Assembly (NCBI RefSeq): GCF_023652955.1
Contig: NZ_JAKLOY010000007.1
Coordinates: forward strand, 1-64,000
DNA length: 64,000 bases
Source: Geomonas sp. Red32
Lineage (GTDB): Bacteria; Desulfobacterota; Desulfuromonadia; Geobacterales; Geobacteraceae
Reading direction: 5' to 3'
A model generated the notes under the pieces. It made no database searches and had not been told where the DNA came from. It saw nothing but the letters and a program-made list of their open reading frames with translations. This document shows, one piece after another, positions 1 through 7,706 of this stretch; the stretch's first letter is position 1, and each line of letters begins with the position of its first letter. The position numbers and the translations under genes were made by a program.

Positions 1-1
1 T

Positions 2-97
2 TTTGAATACATCGAGGTTGACTACAACCGTAACCGCCGTCATAGCGCCAATGGCAACATCAGCCCGGCAGCGTTTGAGGCCAGACAAGCCGCTTAA
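2..97 (+). pseudogene. IS3-family transposase OrfB, C-terminal remnant
   Basis: Reading from base 2, the open frame ends at a TAA at 95-97 and gives 31 residues with the pattern YIEVDYNRNRRHSANGN followed by ISPAAFE. This is the typical C-terminal end of IS3/IS150-type integrase OrfB (the usual pattern is YI..YN..R.HSALG..SP..FE). The gene enters from outside the window, so it may be an intact element cut by the window edge or a decayed copy. No terminal inverted repeat could be recognised just downstream. It marks the left border of a low-GC accessory stretch. Confidence 0.75.
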
Positions 98-149
98 TTT
101 CGTGTCCGTTATTGCTGGGCAAGATCACTTAACCTACTAGAATCCGTCT

Positions 150-509
150 TCATAAAAAAAGCCGGTAGTCACAGTCCAAAGCTGTTGCCAGCTTCTTCGC
201 CGTTTCCTTTCCGATGGAACGCTTGCCGTTTTCCATCTCGCTCAGGTGCCTTCGCGGAATCCCTGTCTTCTCTGCGAGCTGGACCTGGGTCAATTCTTCC
301 TTCAAGCGTGACCCGCGCAAAATCATGGAGGGAAGGCCCTGGTCCGGCCGCACGTCGCCCAGCACTTCCCGCCAAGGGCGACTTTCGTACTCCTCAATGC
401 CTTCAAGCTTCTGCGCGTATTTCATGATCAGCTCCGCGTTAGACCGATGTACCTGAAAGGTAACGGTTACCATGTCCTCAATAGGGTGCTTTTTCATGCG
501 TTCCAACAT
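150..509 (-). CDS. XRE-family antitoxin (HigA-like)
   Basis: This 119-residue protein ends in an XRE/Cro-type helix-turn-helix (about residues 66-115: LKEELTQVQLAEKTG, then HLSEMENGKRS). The N-terminal half is an unrecognised domain that probably grips the toxin. It lies second in a two-gene operon and overlaps the 3' end of the toxin gene by 32 bp (478-509), so translation is likely coupled. Toxin-first order is typical of HigBA-type systems. By family rules it neutralises the toxin and represses the shared promoter through the palindrome at 756-774. The assignment rests on domain pattern and gene order. Confidence 0.8.
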   Translation of the reverse strand: MLERMKKHPIEDMVTVTFQVHRSNAELIMKYAQKLEGIEEYESRPWREVLGDVRPDQGLPSMILRGSRLKEELTQVQLAEKTGIPRRHLSEMENGKRSIGKETAKKLATALDCDYRLFL

Positions 510-753
510 AAATAACCTCCACCGTTACCGCCCCCTTGTTCTCGACCCAAACTGCCACATAGGTTGGTTTCCCCTTCTTCAAGTGGCAATGATGACGGTC
601 ACCGGCCAGCTTTGAATAATTGGGCCAATTACCTCGAACCGGGCCAAGCAACTCTATCTCCATAAGAAGCCGTGCCAAGATGTCTACCACCCTGTTCGGC
701 AATTTTAGAAGCTGCTTTTGGGCCCGTTTATCAATGGCTACTTTCCAGACCAT
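478..753 (-). CDS. RelE/HigB-type toxin
   Basis: This 91-residue basic protein has the RelE/ParE-fold pattern: N-terminal beta strand and helix (WKVAIDKRAQKQLLKLP), central GNWPNYSKL and RHHCHLKKGKPTYVAVW strands, and a C-terminal VEVIYVGTHEKAPY strand. The C-terminal V.YVGTHE.Y segment is common in HigB/RelE-type mRNA interferases, which cleave mRNA on the ribosome. It is first in the operon and ends inside the start of the XRE antitoxin gene. Only three nucleotides separate its ATG from a good -10 element, so the leader would be very short. Which RelE subfamily it belongs to cannot be settled by eye. Confidence 0.8.
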   Translation of the reverse strand: MVWKVAIDKRAQKQLLKLPNRVVDILARLLMEIELLGPVRGNWPNYSKLAGDRHHCHLKKGKPTYVAVWVENKGAVTVEVIYVGTHEKAPY

Positions 754-781
754 AATGTACCTATTTTTAGTACACAGTCAA
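754..781 (-). promoter_or_regulatory. Toxin-antitoxin promoter with palindromic operator
   Basis: On the minus strand, TTGACT (781-776) and TACATT (759-754) are separated by 16 bp, a near-consensus sigma-70 promoter directly in front of the toxin ATG. The palindrome TGTAC-N9-GTACA (756-774) covers the spacer and the -10 element. Operators of this shape, placed on the promoter, are typical of autoregulated HigBA-like modules. Binding by the adjacent XRE protein is inferred. Confidence 0.6.
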
Positions 782-951
782 GAGGCGGAAGCACCAATGA
801 GGAATTTTAAGGGTTCGAACTGATGTAGCACGATGGTGGAGCTTGGAAAGCCTGGCAGAGGTAGTCAGATTCCTGTCGCCAAAATTGCCTGCGTCTGCCT
901 CCTCCTTGCCTGGAGATGGTATAAAAAGGAGTGATACAGATGATGGGATCG

Positions 952-2706
952 TCAGTTGAGGTTGATTCTAACGCTGGTGAGCCCGATGAGGTCTGATCCG
1001 GTGATATTGATGCTCGTCCCTTTGATGGTAACGAAACCTGAGCTATCCATGGTGATCGAGGACGCTCCACAAACAATCTCGACGCTGGCTCCAGCCTCAA
1101 TCTTCAGGCTTTTGCCGACCACCACCGACGTGTCGTTGCCTATCGTCTCCACCTTGTCGTTTTTTACCAATATATTCCAGTCCCTTTCACTCCGCAGATA
1201 GAGCTCCTCACTCCCCTTCCTGTCATCAAAGCGTAGCTCATGGAAGTTGTCCTGGTCACCTTTGGGGTAGCTGCGTGTTTTGATGGTGCTGACAGAGTAC
1301 TTGTTCTGCGGGTCGTAGAGAGGCAAGTTCTCGGCATTGTACAGGCTGCCGACGATGATCGGCCTGTCCGGATCGCCGTCGATGAAGGCCACCAGCACTT
1401 CGTCTCCCACCCTCGGAATGAACTGCATTCCCCATCCCGCGCCGCCCCACCCCTGCGCGTAGCGAAGCCAGCAGGAACTCCTCTCGTTCATTTCCCCCTG
1501 TCGGTCCCAGTGAAACTGCACCTTCACTCTGCCGAGGTCGTCGTGATAGATCTCCTCACCGGCAGGACCGGTTACCATCGCCGTCTGCATCCCCGCGATG
1601 ACCGGCTTCGGAGTGATCCGTGACGGCTTGAAATGGGCATCCTCAGGTATGGCAATGAAGCCGTTCCAGTATTGCGCACAGCCTCCGACCGAGCCCTTCA
1701 GCGCTTGAGGCTGATCTCCGACGTGCTCCATGGCCGCGACTACGTATTTTCCGACGAGCTCTCCGGAAAATGATTCGAGGTCGAATCGGTGCCCGGCGGA
1801 GAGACGGGGGCAGTTGCTCTCGCCCTTTGCTCGTTTCTCTAGCGCGGCATGTTCTCCCAGGCGTGCCTTAGCCAACCTTTCCTCGCGCTTGTCGCTGACA
1901 AAGGCACCGATGTACTCGTACATTTCTGCTCTCGTTTCCCGGCGTGAGCATTTTACCGCCCCCGGACGATAGCTCGGATGCTCATAGCTGAAACTGCGCG
2001 TCGTTACGCAATCGGTCGCCAGCCGACAAGAGAGGTTGAACGCCGATACCGTCTCGGCGTCTTGCGCCATGCCATGTGAGCTCTTGATTTGAAGGACGGG
2101 TTCGCCGTGGATGTCGGGGCAAAAGAAACTGTCGTCGCAAATGGTCAGGACGTGTTTGTCCTCGTGGTGCTCGAAGAAATAGAGCAGTCCTTCCTCCTCC
2201 ATCAGGCGCGAGATGAAATTCAGGTCGGTTTCGTTGTACTGCACGCAGTAGCTGCAATTCAGTTCACTGTCTACCAGGGCGAAACTGAACATGTCTGACG
2301 TGATGCAGCTTTCCTCAAGTATTGTCTTGATTATCGACTGCACGGTGGTGTTCTGGAAGATGCGGCAATCCTGCTCCAGCGACAGTCGCCAGATAGCCGG
2401 TAGCAACCGAATCCGATAAACGCAGCCATCGGGTGCCTGCTCCACCAATTTCAACTTCGAGACCATTCCGTGGAAATATCGATTGCCGCCATCGGCAGTG
2501 AGGTCTTTAGTGCGCACGGTCAGGACCGCCCCCATACCGGCGACTTTCTCGAAAGGGATGGCAGTCTCGCAAACGACCGTTACGTTGATCTGAAAAGGGG
2601 AGGAAATAGCTTCGATGGCCTCAAAGCTTGTCACGCGGAAGTCGAAGGGGGTGCCGTGGATTTTAAAGAAAAACACCGGCTTGTCAGCCGCGTCTGCAAA
2701 CTCCAT
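952..2706 (-). CDS. vgrG: Type VI secretion tip protein VgrG
   Basis: This is the trimeric spike protein of the type VI secretion system (584 residues). The first ~370 residues form the gp27/Phage_GPD-like base. The gp5-type OB fold follows (WGGAGWGMQFIPRVGDEV, then FIDGDPDRPIIVGSLYN), and the C-terminal ~100 residues are the repetitive beta needle ending in TSVRINLN. There is no extra C-terminal effector domain, so the cargo is probably the separate lysozyme gene just upstream in the operon. I start at the ATG at 2706 because AGGAGG stands four bases before it; a TTG eight codons earlier (2730) has no comparable site. The gap to the preceding effector gene is 24 bp. No tube, sheath or membrane-complex genes occur in this window, so this is an orphan vgrG island. 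Confidence 0.93.
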   Translation of the reverse strand: MEFADAADKPVFFFKIHGTPFDFRVTSFEAIEAISSPFQINVTVVCETAIPFEKVAGMGAVLTVRTKDLTADGGNRYFHGMVSKLKLVEQAPDGCVYRIRLLPAIWRLSLEQDCRIFQNTTVQSIIKTILEESCITSDMFSFALVDSELNCSYCVQYNETDLNFISRLMEEEGLLYFFEHHEDKHVLTICDDSFFCPDIHGEPVLQIKSSHGMAQDAETVSAFNLSCRLATDCVTTRSFSYEHPSYRPGAVKCSRRETRAEMYEYIGAFVSDKREERLAKARLGEHAALEKRAKGESNCPRLSAGHRFDLESFSGELVGKYVVAAMEHVGDQPQALKGSVGGCAQYWNGFIAIPEDAHFKPSRITPKPVIAGMQTAMVTGPAGEEIYHDDLGRVKVQFHWDRQGEMNERSSCWLRYAQGWGGAGWGMQFIPRVGDEVLVAFIDGDPDRPIIVGSLYNAENLPLYDPQNKYSVSTIKTRSYPKGDQDNFHELRFDDRKGSEELYLRSERDWNILVKNDKVETIGNDTSVVVGKSLKIEAGASVEIVCGASSITMDSSGFVTIKGTSINITGSDLIGLTSVRINLN

Positions 2707-2730
2707 AAAGCCTCCTGTCGGTTCTGACAA

Positions 2731-3708
2731 CTATGACCAGCGTTTGTGGTAGTGATACAGCCCTAGGCCGGCGGGCTCCTCCTTCCAGGTGCGGTGGGTG
2801 ACCCGGTCGTCCCCCTGGAAGAAATCCTTGACGCGCTGAAGGATGCCGTGGCCCTGGCTTTGCGGGCGCGCTTTGCTTTGCGAAACACGGTGGGAGACCG
2901 CGTGCTGGCTTGGAGAGTTTCCGGGCTTGTGCGGTTTGCGGCCCGCATTCAGGGCGGTCTTCGTCCCTTTTGCCCTTTTTGCCGACAGGGATTTTCTCCT
3001 CGCGTCCATTTCGCCTTGGTAGGCGGCAATCTGCTTGGCGTGAATGCTGCGGGCCTCAGCCTCGGCCTTCAGCTCCTCCGCGGTTGGCGTCTCGTTGTCA
3101 TAACGACCGAATTCCGCAGCTTCATGTTTGCGGCGGTTGTCGAGGCCGATGTCTCTTTTTGCATTCGAGCCGTACAGGATTTGATACTGGACTTCGGCTC
3201 GGTTTCCTACCCTTACGGCATTGACGAGGCCCGGGCCGATTAGACCGGGCGCGTTGAAATCAAGGGACAGGAGGGCAACCATCTCTTTGGTATTTTGTAG
3301 ATCTCTGTATAGCTTAACTCCCAGCTTCGTTCGTAGGTCCGCGTCGTACTGGGGTAACACTTTCCAGAAAAGTTGTTTTGCCTGCTCTTTATCTATTGTT
3401 AAATCAAAGGGATCTTTTAGGCTGCTGCCGTTTAAGGCGTTTTTTATGGTGCCGTCATTTAGCATTTTGCAGAGGTTAGATAGCCTTTCTTTATCCTTTG
3501 TGGACAGAGTCGCCACAACCTCAGTCAAATCGGCTTCCAGACCCGAACGAATCCTATAGCTTTTGCCAACTCTTTCAAGCAGGGCGTACCCGACACCAAT
3601 GGTCGGAACATTTTGGCTACAAACGTACACTCTATACCTTATATCCTCTCGGACTTTAATAAATTGAAAAAGTTCTTCCCTGAAAAGTGCCCTTTTTCTT
3701 GGATTCAT
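2731..3708 (-). CDS. T4-lysozyme-like putative T6SS effector
   Basis: The N-terminal ~200 residues look like a GH24/T4-lysozyme fold that cleaves peptidoglycan glycan strands. Glu21 (VREDIRYRVY) and Thr36 (PTIGVGYAL) sit 15 residues apart, exactly like catalytic Glu11 and Thr26 of T4 lysozyme. The position of T4 Asp20 is Cys30 here. The tail (about 215-325) is lysine/arginine-rich linker ending in a short aromatic segment (GLYHYHKRWS), perhaps for loading. There is no signal peptide, as expected of cargo delivered by the T6SS. It lies between an LprI-like lysozyme inhibitor gene (7 bp upstream) and vgrG (24 bp downstream), the layout of an immunity-effector-spike unit. The 5' part is AT-richer than most of the window. 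A phage endolysin origin is possible. Confidence 0.75.
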   Translation of the reverse strand: MNPRKRALFREELFQFIKVREDIRYRVYVCSQNVPTIGVGYALLERVGKSYRIRSGLEADLTEVVATLSTKDKERLSNLCKMLNDGTIKNALNGSSLKDPFDLTIDKEQAKQLFWKVLPQYDADLRTKLGVKLYRDLQNTKEMVALLSLDFNAPGLIGPGLVNAVRVGNRAEVQYQILYGSNAKRDIGLDNRRKHEAAEFGRYDNETPTAEELKAEAEARSIHAKQIAAYQGEMDARRKSLSAKRAKGTKTALNAGRKPHKPGNSPSQHAVSHRVSQSKARPQSQGHGILQRVKDFFQGDDRVTHRTWKEEPAGLGLYHYHKRWS

Positions 3709-3715
3709 TTTGCAC

Positions 3716-4390
3716 CTACTCTACTTTAAAAAAATTTGTTGAAAGTATTAAATCCTTTTCGGTTGTTCCATTATAATAGCTGGCATGTAGTGATTCCTTG
3801 TCAGACAACTCCAACTTTATCATAACCAAGTCATAACCACCTGAGTATACAGAACATTTTTTATTACTTGCAGAAGTAAATACGTATTGGCCATCTTTGG
3901 CAGATGTCAATATAAACCTTGGCTTACAGGTTCCTACCAATAAAAAATTTGACATTACTGTCAAACTATACCTTCCACCTACATCTGGACTTAAGTTCTC
4001 CCAGATCCCTTTAATCTCGGCAAGACTAGTAGCGGGATGAGGTTTTGATAAAGCACCGATACGTTCCTGATAAGTGGATGCCATACACCTCACGTCACTG
4101 CAGGCGTTTCTCTTTCCTCTCACCCATGCTCTCTGCTCTTTTTTCAGGGCCTCCCGGTCAGGTGCGGCAATGAGGGCCTGGGCGTAGGCTAAGGCCAGGT
4201 CGTCGTCGAGCTTGGAAAGGGTGGCATTTGAGCAGATCATCTTCTCGGCCTTGCTTTTCGCGGATTTGCAATCAAAACTTGCTGCGAGCGCTGGACAGGA
4301 AAAAATCTCCGTTACCATGATGAGAACGAGAAGACGGGCCATGCCGATAGCCGTTACCTCGATGGTTCGGCGTGCGTGTTTTTCATGCAT
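3716..4390 (-). CDS. LprI-like lysozyme inhibitor, putative immunity protein
   Basis: This 224-residue exported protein carries an N-terminal hydrophobic signal region ending near PALAAS. A DUF1311/LprI domain follows (about 38-115): SFDCKSAKSKAEKMIC, LSKLDDDLALAYAQAL, and KKEQRAWVRGKRNAC. The paired cysteines are characteristic of the family, whose named member LprI of Mycobacterium tuberculosis was described as a lysozyme inhibitor. The C-terminal ~100 residues form an unrecognised beta-rich domain. Transcription continues after 7 bp into the lysozyme-like effector gene, so periplasmic protection against that effector is the simplest role. The start is fixed by GGAGGAG seven bases before the ATG. 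The gene is clearly lower in GC than its housekeeping neighbours. Confidence 0.8.
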   Translation of the reverse strand: MHEKHARRTIEVTAIGMARLLVLIMVTEIFSCPALAASFDCKSAKSKAEKMICSNATLSKLDDDLALAYAQALIAAPDREALKKEQRAWVRGKRNACSDVRCMASTYQERIGALSKPHPATSLAEIKGIWENLSPDVGGRYSLTVMSNFLLVGTCKPRFILTSAKDGQYVFTSASNKKCSVYSGGYDLVMIKLELSDKESLHASYYNGTTEKDLILSTNFFKVE

Positions 4391-4489
4391 GTTGCCACTC
4401 CTCCTGTCTCTTGGCCGTTTGCCGTTTGCAACGGATACCGGGCCGCTGTCACTTCACTTGCGTTCTTACAACAAAATTAATAGCTACCA

Positions 4490-4517
4490 ATACTACTGCC
4501 TGCAAAGGTGAAGTCAA
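4490..4517 (-). promoter_or_regulatory. Candidate promoter of the inhibitor-lysozyme-vgrG operon
   Basis: On the minus strand, TTGACT (4517-4512) and TAGTAT (4495-4490) are 16 bp apart, about 100 bp before the ATG of the LprI-like gene. The -10 matches only four of six consensus bases, so this is a weak prediction. Confidence 0.35.
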
Positions 4518-4641
4518 CAAGGGCATTCCACCTTGAGTGACAGAGAAACAGCGGGCAGGCCTGCCCCACTAGATGGGGGTTATTGGAGGGGTCAGAAAGG
4601 GCTTGAAAGGGATCGCTGCGTGAAGGGGGATGGAGACGGGC

Positions 4642-4671
4642 AAAAAAAAGGGGGGGATCGAAATCCCCCCC
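4642..4671 (-). terminator. Rho-independent terminator with UUCG loop
   Basis: Read on the minus strand, a nine-pair stem (GGGGGGGAT with ATCCCCCCC) closes a UUCG tetraloop and is followed directly by eight U. It lies downstream of the minus-strand membrane protein gene (4858-5391) and upstream of the T6SS operon promoter. It would therefore insulate the T6SS operon from read-through. Confidence 0.85.
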
Positions 4672-4734
4672 GAGGGTGACCTTCTGTATGAAGGGCTGTT
4701 AGTTGTACGCGCTCTCGGAGTGCTGGGGCGGTGA

Positions 4735-4807
4735 GGGGGACGTTGGTTAGTTGGTTGAGTTTCTAATGCGTACGCAGAGTAACTCAACGAAGTAACCAGC
4801 GTCCCCC
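4735..4807. repeat. 27-bp imperfect inverted repeat around a palindromic loop
   Basis: The left arm (4735-4761) and the reverse complement of the right arm (4781-4807) match at 24 of 27 positions by eye. The 19-base loop contains the perfect palindrome TGCGTACGCA. There is no U tract on either side, so it is not a simple terminator. It could be a REP/MITE-type element or a processed hairpin in the 3' region of the minus-strand gene above it. Confidence 0.6.
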
Positions 4808-4857
4808 TCTTCCCCTTGCAATACCAAGTCCCGAACACTTCCCTCTTTACGATTAGT

Positions 4858-5391
4858 TCAATTGCGTTTTAGGCTACCATTTCTTTTTTTGGTGAGCCAA
4901 TACCATCCAAATAAAAAAAATGTCGTTACCACCAAGTTTCCGTATGAATAGAGCAAGCATCGTGTAAAAATTGCCACTGACCTCGAAGGTAAATCCTGTC
5001 TAAAGTTGATAATCCTGGTAGAACTGTCGTAATCAAGTGAATACCTTATTAGGACATCAATCGACTGTCCCTCCTTGAAAAGGGCATGAAGATCATCCTC
5101 ATTTAACACCGTGTGGGGTGGATAATAGAGGCCACACTTGACGATTCGAGCAGGTTGGTTGTTCCGAACCTTACCAACCACTTCCCACATATCTGATTGT
5201 TTTGGTGCATTGTTCTTATGGTAATACATTCTTTCAACACGAAATTTGTCAGGGGCATACTCACTTGCATGTGACAATACCCTTAACCATGGAACAACCT
5301 GATTCATAGTCATTACAAAGGAATAAACAAATTGCATCCCAATGAGCATGAACATTATAGCTGCAACGATACCTTTGGTTTTACGGTTCAT
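4858..5391 (-). CDS. Hypothetical two-TM membrane protein
   Basis: I do not recognise this 177-residue protein. It has an N-terminal transmembrane helix (about 8-28, IVAAIMFMLIGMQFVYSFV), an extracytoplasmic central domain of ~110 residues with several beta-like stretches, and a second helix near the C terminus (about 143-166) followed by a basic KKRNGSLKRN tail. The layout resembles membrane-anchored DUF3592-type proteins, but no diagnostic motif is visible. It is AT-rich relative to the window and sits alone, 149 bp from the next small membrane gene on the same strand. A strong terminator follows it. A role in immunity or the envelope would be pure guess. Confidence 0.6.
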   Translation of the reverse strand: MNRKTKGIVAAIMFMLIGMQFVYSFVMTMNQVVPWLRVLSHASEYAPDKFRVERMYYHKNNAPKQSDMWEVVGKVRNNQPARIVKCGLYYPPHTVLNEDDLHALFKEGQSIDVLIRYSLDYDSSTRIINFRQDLPSRSVAIFTRCLLYSYGNLVVTTFFLFGWYWLTKKRNGSLKRN

Positions 5392-5539
5392 GATGACTAC
5401 CTTTGATTCCTCGCCAACGACTGTGTGTGAGCGGTGGAGCGGCAGAGCTTACTCAAACTCCACCCACTTTGTACCGACCCGCGAAGACCGTCTCCACCCG
5501 GCCTGGTTGGCATCATTTCATTCAAATTCGGCGTCGGAT

Positions 5540-5848
5540 TCACCAATGGAATCTCAGCCCAAACATCTTATCAATGATTAAGATTGTTCCCATAATCCAG
5601 GTAAACAGGGCAACCGTGATAGCAAAGTAATCTATTGGGTAAAAGACCTTGCTCTTGCTTTTACTGCTTAGGAATGATGCAAGTAACAATATGGTTGGTA
5701 TAAAACACGTTAAAACTTTGTCCAATACATGGACTGGTAGCCCAAATATTTGACATTTGATAAACTCATAACCAAAAGCAATAACAATAACTACACTTAC
5801 AATTCTTTTATATTTAAGGTTGTGTGTGTTCATGCGATTTAATGCCAA
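5540..5848 (-). CDS. Hypothetical small membrane protein
   Basis: This 102-residue protein is strongly hydrophobic, with about three transmembrane helices: roughly 15-32, 43-60 and 71-95. A lysine/serine stretch (SSKSKSKVF) separates the second and third helices. The gene is AT-rich, has no recognisable family motif and only a weak ribosome site (AAAAGG, eleven bases upstream). The sixth codon is a second possible ATG. It precedes the other orphan membrane protein (4858-5391) on the same strand, and the two may be co-transcribed. It could also be a gene fragment left in a decaying island. Confidence 0.45.
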   Translation of the reverse strand: MALNRMNTHNLKYKRIVSVVIVIAFGYEFIKCQIFGLPVHVLDKVLTCFIPTILLLASFLSSKSKSKVFYPIDYFAITVALFTWIMGTILIIDKMFGLRFHW

Positions 5849-6330
5849 ACTAGACCTTTTAAAGACATGCTCAGAATCAAGAAAAAGACATTGGGGCCAG
5901 CCATTGATATATTGACATCTCGGCGCGTGGCGAGAAAAGTTATCCTATTATCAATGCCTGGCCCTACTGATCTTGTGGCCCTACTGATCTTGCCCATTTC
6001 TGGTCCTTGGTAATCCTCGACAACGGCGCGGCGTGGGCGGAGCGCTTCGCTCCTTCTAACATTTGTTAACTCTTTCCGATCACGGAGACTTGGACCACGC
6101 GTGGACTTGGTCTTCGAATGTACGAGGTGTCAATACTGAAACCTCTGTTTCTCAAGTGATGCCCTGTTAGGTGGAAAGGACTATATAGGAAATTCATTAT
6201 TGATGTCAAAGTTAAAGTTAATGAAGTCTATATGCGGGGAGGGAAAAAGGGACAGAGGGGAGGGCGGGGCAAACGCCCCATAATTAATACGGATGGGACG
6301 TCTAAACTGGTTGGAATTCAGGTGATGCGG
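5849..6330. other. 482-bp stretch without a recognised gene
   Basis: No convincing coding frame is visible. It contains a perfect 17-bp tandem duplication (5959-5992) and a small GGGGC/GCCCC hairpin (6266-6279) just past the dinB stop, without a U tract. Base composition changes from AT-rich to GC-rich here, so it is the border between the accessory island and the conserved SOS operon. Confidence 0.6.
5959..5992. repeat. 17-bp perfect tandem duplication
   Basis: The unit TGGCCCTACTGATCTTG is present twice head to tail (5959-5975 and 5976-5992) in noncoding DNA. No function is apparent; it looks like replication slippage or an insertion scar. Confidence 0.9.
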
Positions 6331-7560
6331 TTACTCGACGTCGACGTTGCGGAGGCCTTCGGGGCGCCAGGCGGGGGAGATGATCTTGGCGGTGTTGCGC
6401 TGGCCTAAGAGGGTGCCGAAGGTGACGGAGCTTTCGCCGAAGCGGTCGTTGACGGCGTCCATGGCGCCTGCCAGGAGAGCCTTTCTGCGGTCTTCCCCGA
6501 AGAGGGGCAACTGCTCGGCCTGCTGGTCGAGATTGCTGATCCTCACGCCCAGAAGGCGGACCGGCTGGGTGAGTTCGAGGGTATCCAGCAGGGTTACGGC
6601 ACCCCGGTAGATCTCTTCGGAGTTGTTGGTGTGGCTGGAGCGGCTGGCCTGGCGGGAGAAGGTGGTGAAGTCGGCGTAGCGGATGGTGAGGGTGATGGTC
6701 TTGCCGGCGACCTGGTAACGCCGGGCCCGCCGCCCAACCATCTCGGAGAGCTGCAGAAGGTACCGCAAAATTTCGTCGCGGTCGGTGATGTCCCGGTCGA
6801 GGGTGGTGCTGTGGCCGACGGTCTTCACCTCTTCGGCTTCTTCTTCGGGTACCACCGGGGAATGGTCGATCCCCAGCCCCATCTGGTGGAGCTTCTCTCC
6901 CACGACTCCGAACTTCCTCTTCAGGATCTCAACCGGAAATCTCCCGAGCTCGCCGCAGGTGCGGACGCCGAGCTTGGTGAGCTGCTGCTGGAGTTTCGGC
7001 CCGATGCCGCAGATGTCTTTCACCGGGACCCGCTCGAGGATACGGGATATTTCATTGGGGGGGATGACGGTGAGGCCGTCGGGCTTCTGCATGTCGGAGG
7101 CGAGCTTGGCCAGGAGCTTGTTGGGGGCGATGCCGACGGAGCAGGTGAGGCCGAATCCCTCCCTGATCTGCTCCTTGATGAGGTGGGCGATGCGCTCGGG
7201 GGAACCGAAGAGGGACAGGGAGCCGGTGACGTCGAGGAAGGCTTCGTCAATGGAGAAAACCTCGACCATCGGGGTGTACTCCCGCATGATCTTGATGATC
7301 TCGGTGGAGGTGTAGGTGTACTTCCGGTTGTTGCCGACTACGAAGATCAGCTCCGGGCACTTCTGGCGCGCTTCCCACGCGTTCATCCCGGTCTTCACGC
7401 CGAAAGCGCGGGCCTCGTAGGAGCAGGTGGTGATGACGGTGCGCTTGGCGGCCCCGGTCACGGCGATCGGCTTTCCTCTCAGCTCCGGGTTCGATTGCTG
7501 CTCCACGGAGGCGAAGAAGGCGTTCATGTCGATGTGGAGTATGATGCGCTGGGAGTCCAC
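6331..7560 (-). CDS. dinB: DNA polymerase IV (DinB, Y family)
   Basis: This 409-residue Y-family translesion polymerase copies damaged templates with low fidelity. The palm residues are visible: Asp11 (ILHIDMNAFFASVE) and Asp105-Glu106 (VFSIDEAFLDV). The fingers segment SYEARAFGVKTGM, the thumb helix-hairpin-helix (VPVKDICGIGPKLQQQL) and the little-finger domain (about 240-350) follow in order. The C terminus carries QLPLFGE, a beta-clamp-binding motif of the QL.LF type. It starts at GTG with AAGGAG six bases upstream. It is the last gene of a minus-strand operon with lexA and an 81-residue unknown, so DNA damage should induce it. The 228-bp gap upstream is filled by a duplicated repeat. Confidence 0.95.
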   Translation of the reverse strand: MDSQRIILHIDMNAFFASVEQQSNPELRGKPIAVTGAAKRTVITTCSYEARAFGVKTGMNAWEARQKCPELIFVVGNNRKYTYTSTEIIKIMREYTPMVEVFSIDEAFLDVTGSLSLFGSPERIAHLIKEQIREGFGLTCSVGIAPNKLLAKLASDMQKPDGLTVIPPNEISRILERVPVKDICGIGPKLQQQLTKLGVRTCGELGRFPVEILKRKFGVVGEKLHQMGLGIDHSPVVPEEEAEEVKTVGHSTTLDRDITDRDEILRYLLQLSEMVGRRARRYQVAGKTITLTIRYADFTTFSRQASRSSHTNNSEEIYRGAVTLLDTLELTQPVRLLGVRISNLDQQAEQLPLFGEDRRKALLAGAMDAVNDRFGESSVTFGTLLGQRNTAKIISPAWRPEGLRNVDVE

Positions 7561-7613
7561 GCTCCGCTCCTTGGACGATGAAAATTGGCCGGCGGGGGAA
7601 CCGCCCTAGATTC

Positions 7614-7683
7614 AAATCCCCCCTGTCCCCCCTTTGACAAGGGGGGGACCTTGGTGGGGGTGCTTCGCTGAACCTTGCGTCAG
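7614..7683. repeat. Dispersed G/C-rich repeat, copy 1
   Basis: This 70-bp copy begins AAATCCCCCCTGTC, contains TTTGACAAGGGGGGGACC (a hairpin with the C-run) and ends GAACCTTGCGTCAG. It lies in the gap between dinB and the 81-aa SOS gene. A second copy starts 93 bp downstream. C-run/TTTGACAA/G-run palindromes of this kind are frequent intergenic repeats in many bacteria. Confidence 0.85.
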
Positions 7684-7706
7684 GGGAGGTTGGCCGACGT
7701 AGGCTG

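Noticed and set aside
4569-4838. 89-codon minus-strand frame
   Set aside because: It spans the terminator and the inverted repeat, is proline/serine low-complexity, and has no ribosome site or domain.
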